Assembly: GCA_022495995.1 (NCBI GenBank)
Contig: JAFEMH010000759.1
Location: forward strand, 186,001-250,000
DNA: 64,000 nt
Origin: Adenophora triphylla var. japonica
Lineage: Eukaryota > Streptophyta > Magnoliopsida > Asterales > Campanulaceae
Direction of reading: 5' to 3'
The notes under the pieces are model-generated. The model did no database searches, had not been told where the DNA came from, and saw only the letters and a program-made list of their open reading frames with translations. Made by a program: the position numbers and the translations under genes. Of this stretch, positions 62,779 to 64,000 are shown piece after piece; within the stretch, counting starts at the first letter, position 1; each line of letters begins with the position of its first letter.

Positions 62779-64000
62779 AATATCTTTTAACACCAATTGA
62801 ACACTCTAATCCTAGTACAACATATGAGCTATACAATGATGTCTTAACCTGTCCAAAATGATATTGGGAAGGTTCTTAAATATTGTCTTGAAAATGGTTG
62901 AAAAGCATAATGTGGAACTTAGCCAAAGTGTTCAAAACTTGGTAAATCAATCTTGAACCTTTATAAATGGTACTTAATGTTGTATAGTGAATATGTAGGG
63001 CTTGCTTGTGATACATTGTGGCCATACTTGGTTACATATTCATGGTTTGTTGTTCAAATAGTGTATGAAATATATGTTGCCCTATTTTATTGGTTTGAAC
63101 ATGAGTACTAATATCATGTTGTTGCATTGATATCCCAAGTGTTAATTTATTTTCAAGTATCTATTATGTGCTTGAATGTGTTCATATCAGCTGATGTTTA
63201 GGGGTATAATGGAATACGCTCAATTATGGAAAATGTTCTATAAGGTGATCGAATTATATTATACCTGTGACTGTCCCCTTCTGTGGCCATAGATTAGGGT
63301 GATAGCTTCCGTATTGAGCCAAAAGCCTTTACAGATAGCTAGTATCTTATATAATTCTCTGAAAAATGAGTCTTATAAGATGTGAATATGCCTAAGCAGT
63401 TCACAAAAGAGTGGAGTTTTACTCCCACGTTGTACGACATATTGTTCAGACGGGAAAGGTAAAATGAGGTAACGTAATGTGTTTACCGCTTTAGCAATGT
63501 ATTGTGAGCAACCATGTTATGTGTTGCATCTTATATGGCATCTTGTTGCATCATAATAGCTTATTGAGATTTATTCTCACCCCTTCTCCCTTTACTGTTT
63601 TAGATCGCGCTGAGACAGGTGGACCAAACCAGTAAGGCCGGAAAGGAGTTTGGACAAGCTTTCTTTTGGGTTGTCAGGGTATGTATATGTTTAGAGTTGG
63701 TTGGTTGGTTGGGAGTAGCTTTTGGGATATTACTCTTTTGGGGGACAAATTGTATATTGAACTACTTTTGTAAACCTTTACAGTTGTGTTCATTTTGTAA
63801 CTAAACAGGTTGTTATCTTTTGAAAGTTTGTTTTATAACTTGCCTCCAAGTGGAGATGTATTGAGATGGTTATGTTGAAATGTGAAAGTTTGTTTTATCT
63901 TTCAAAGTTAAACAAAAGTTTTAAATTTTAGGTGATTTTTCTAGTAAGGGGACCCTCCCGCTCGGGGCACGAGCTAAGGTTCCGGGTCGGGGTCCCCACA
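62779..64000 (+). repeat. G-plus 3' LTR, right part
   Basis: Plus-oriented LTR sequence that resumes near where 55267 stopped (GAGCTATACAATGATGTCTT matches the complement of the G-minus LTR) and ends GGTCGGGGTCCCCACA at the last base of the window, the LTR terminus. It is more diverged from the G-minus LTRs than these are from each other. Confidence 0.8.

Larger units (their letters stand above)
51566..64000 (+). mobile_element. G-plus: chromovirus-like Ty3/gypsy element, deleted at its 5' end and split by G-minus
   Basis: 5' LTR remnant 51566-51608 (TGTCACGACCCTAATCC), then RT, RNase H, integrase and chromodomain-like tail, polypurine tract (54230-54242) and 3' LTR (54243-55267 continuing at 62779-64000). 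Most of the 5' LTR, gag, protease and the start of RT are deleted. G-minus (55268-62778) sits in the 3' LTR. Adding the two LTR parts gives about 2.25 kb, similar to the 2.36 kb LTR of G-minus. The left target-duplicate candidate is GTAGA (51561-51565); its partner should follow position 64000. Confidence 0.85.

Overview
The window is nuclear DNA of a flowering plant, most likely a eudicot. It is AT-rich and built almost entirely of nested transposable elements. The plant assignment rests on Stowaway-type MITEs ending in CTCCCTCCGTCCC with TA target duplications, plant Ty1/copia and Ty3/gypsy lineages, an RTE-type LINE, and intron- and promoter-like signals of plant style. I see no bacterial genes, CRISPR arrays or rRNA. 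The species cannot be named from the sequence alone.

Layout. 1-3742: AT-rich DNA with a G-box trio and three Stowaway MITEs, one holding an unusual cassette of GATATC palindromes. 3743-9109: complete but decayed Ty1/copia element (Copia-1) with two LTRs, a 5-bp target duplication (GTATA), a Met-tRNA primer site and gag-protease-integrase-RT-RNase H broken by nonsense and frameshift changes. 9409-12924: a MITE-like fragment abutting a 5'-truncated RTE-clade LINE with a 0.33 kb microsatellite tail. 12925 to about 38661: a minus-strand Ty3/gypsy element of the Tat lineage (Gypsy-A). It has gag, protease, RT, RNase H, a second archaeal-type RNase H, integrase, a 65-bp tandem array and a spliced antisense ORF. 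It is interrupted by a 2.2 kb solo LTR (19988-22211, TSD CTATC) inside RT and by a 12.4 kb gag-only LTR element (Element-B, 23369-35785, TSD CCTGT) inside the protease active site.

38922-50129: an internally deleted hAT element, a Stowaway element interrupted by a small Helitron, further Stowaway MITEs, a degenerate tRNA-like sequence, a second hAT-like element containing a MITE, and the only candidate host transcription unit (about 46.8-48.3 kb, minus strand, unidentified).

50130-64000: a three-level nest. The LTR and gag of a second Ty1/copia element (Copia-2) are interrupted by a plus-strand chromovirus-like gypsy element (G-plus). The 3' LTR of G-plus is in turn split by a minus-strand relative (G-minus, 55268-62778). 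The window ends exactly at the apparent end of the G-plus LTR.

None of the elements looks autonomous. Many breaks look like C-to-T or G-to-A changes (CAG/CGA/TGG to stop), as expected of methylated, silenced repeats. The most novel-looking signal is a stem-loop in the LTRs of two Tat-type families whose flanks are conserved and whose stem changes by compensating base pairs. A second covarying stem-loop occurs in the two copia LTRs.
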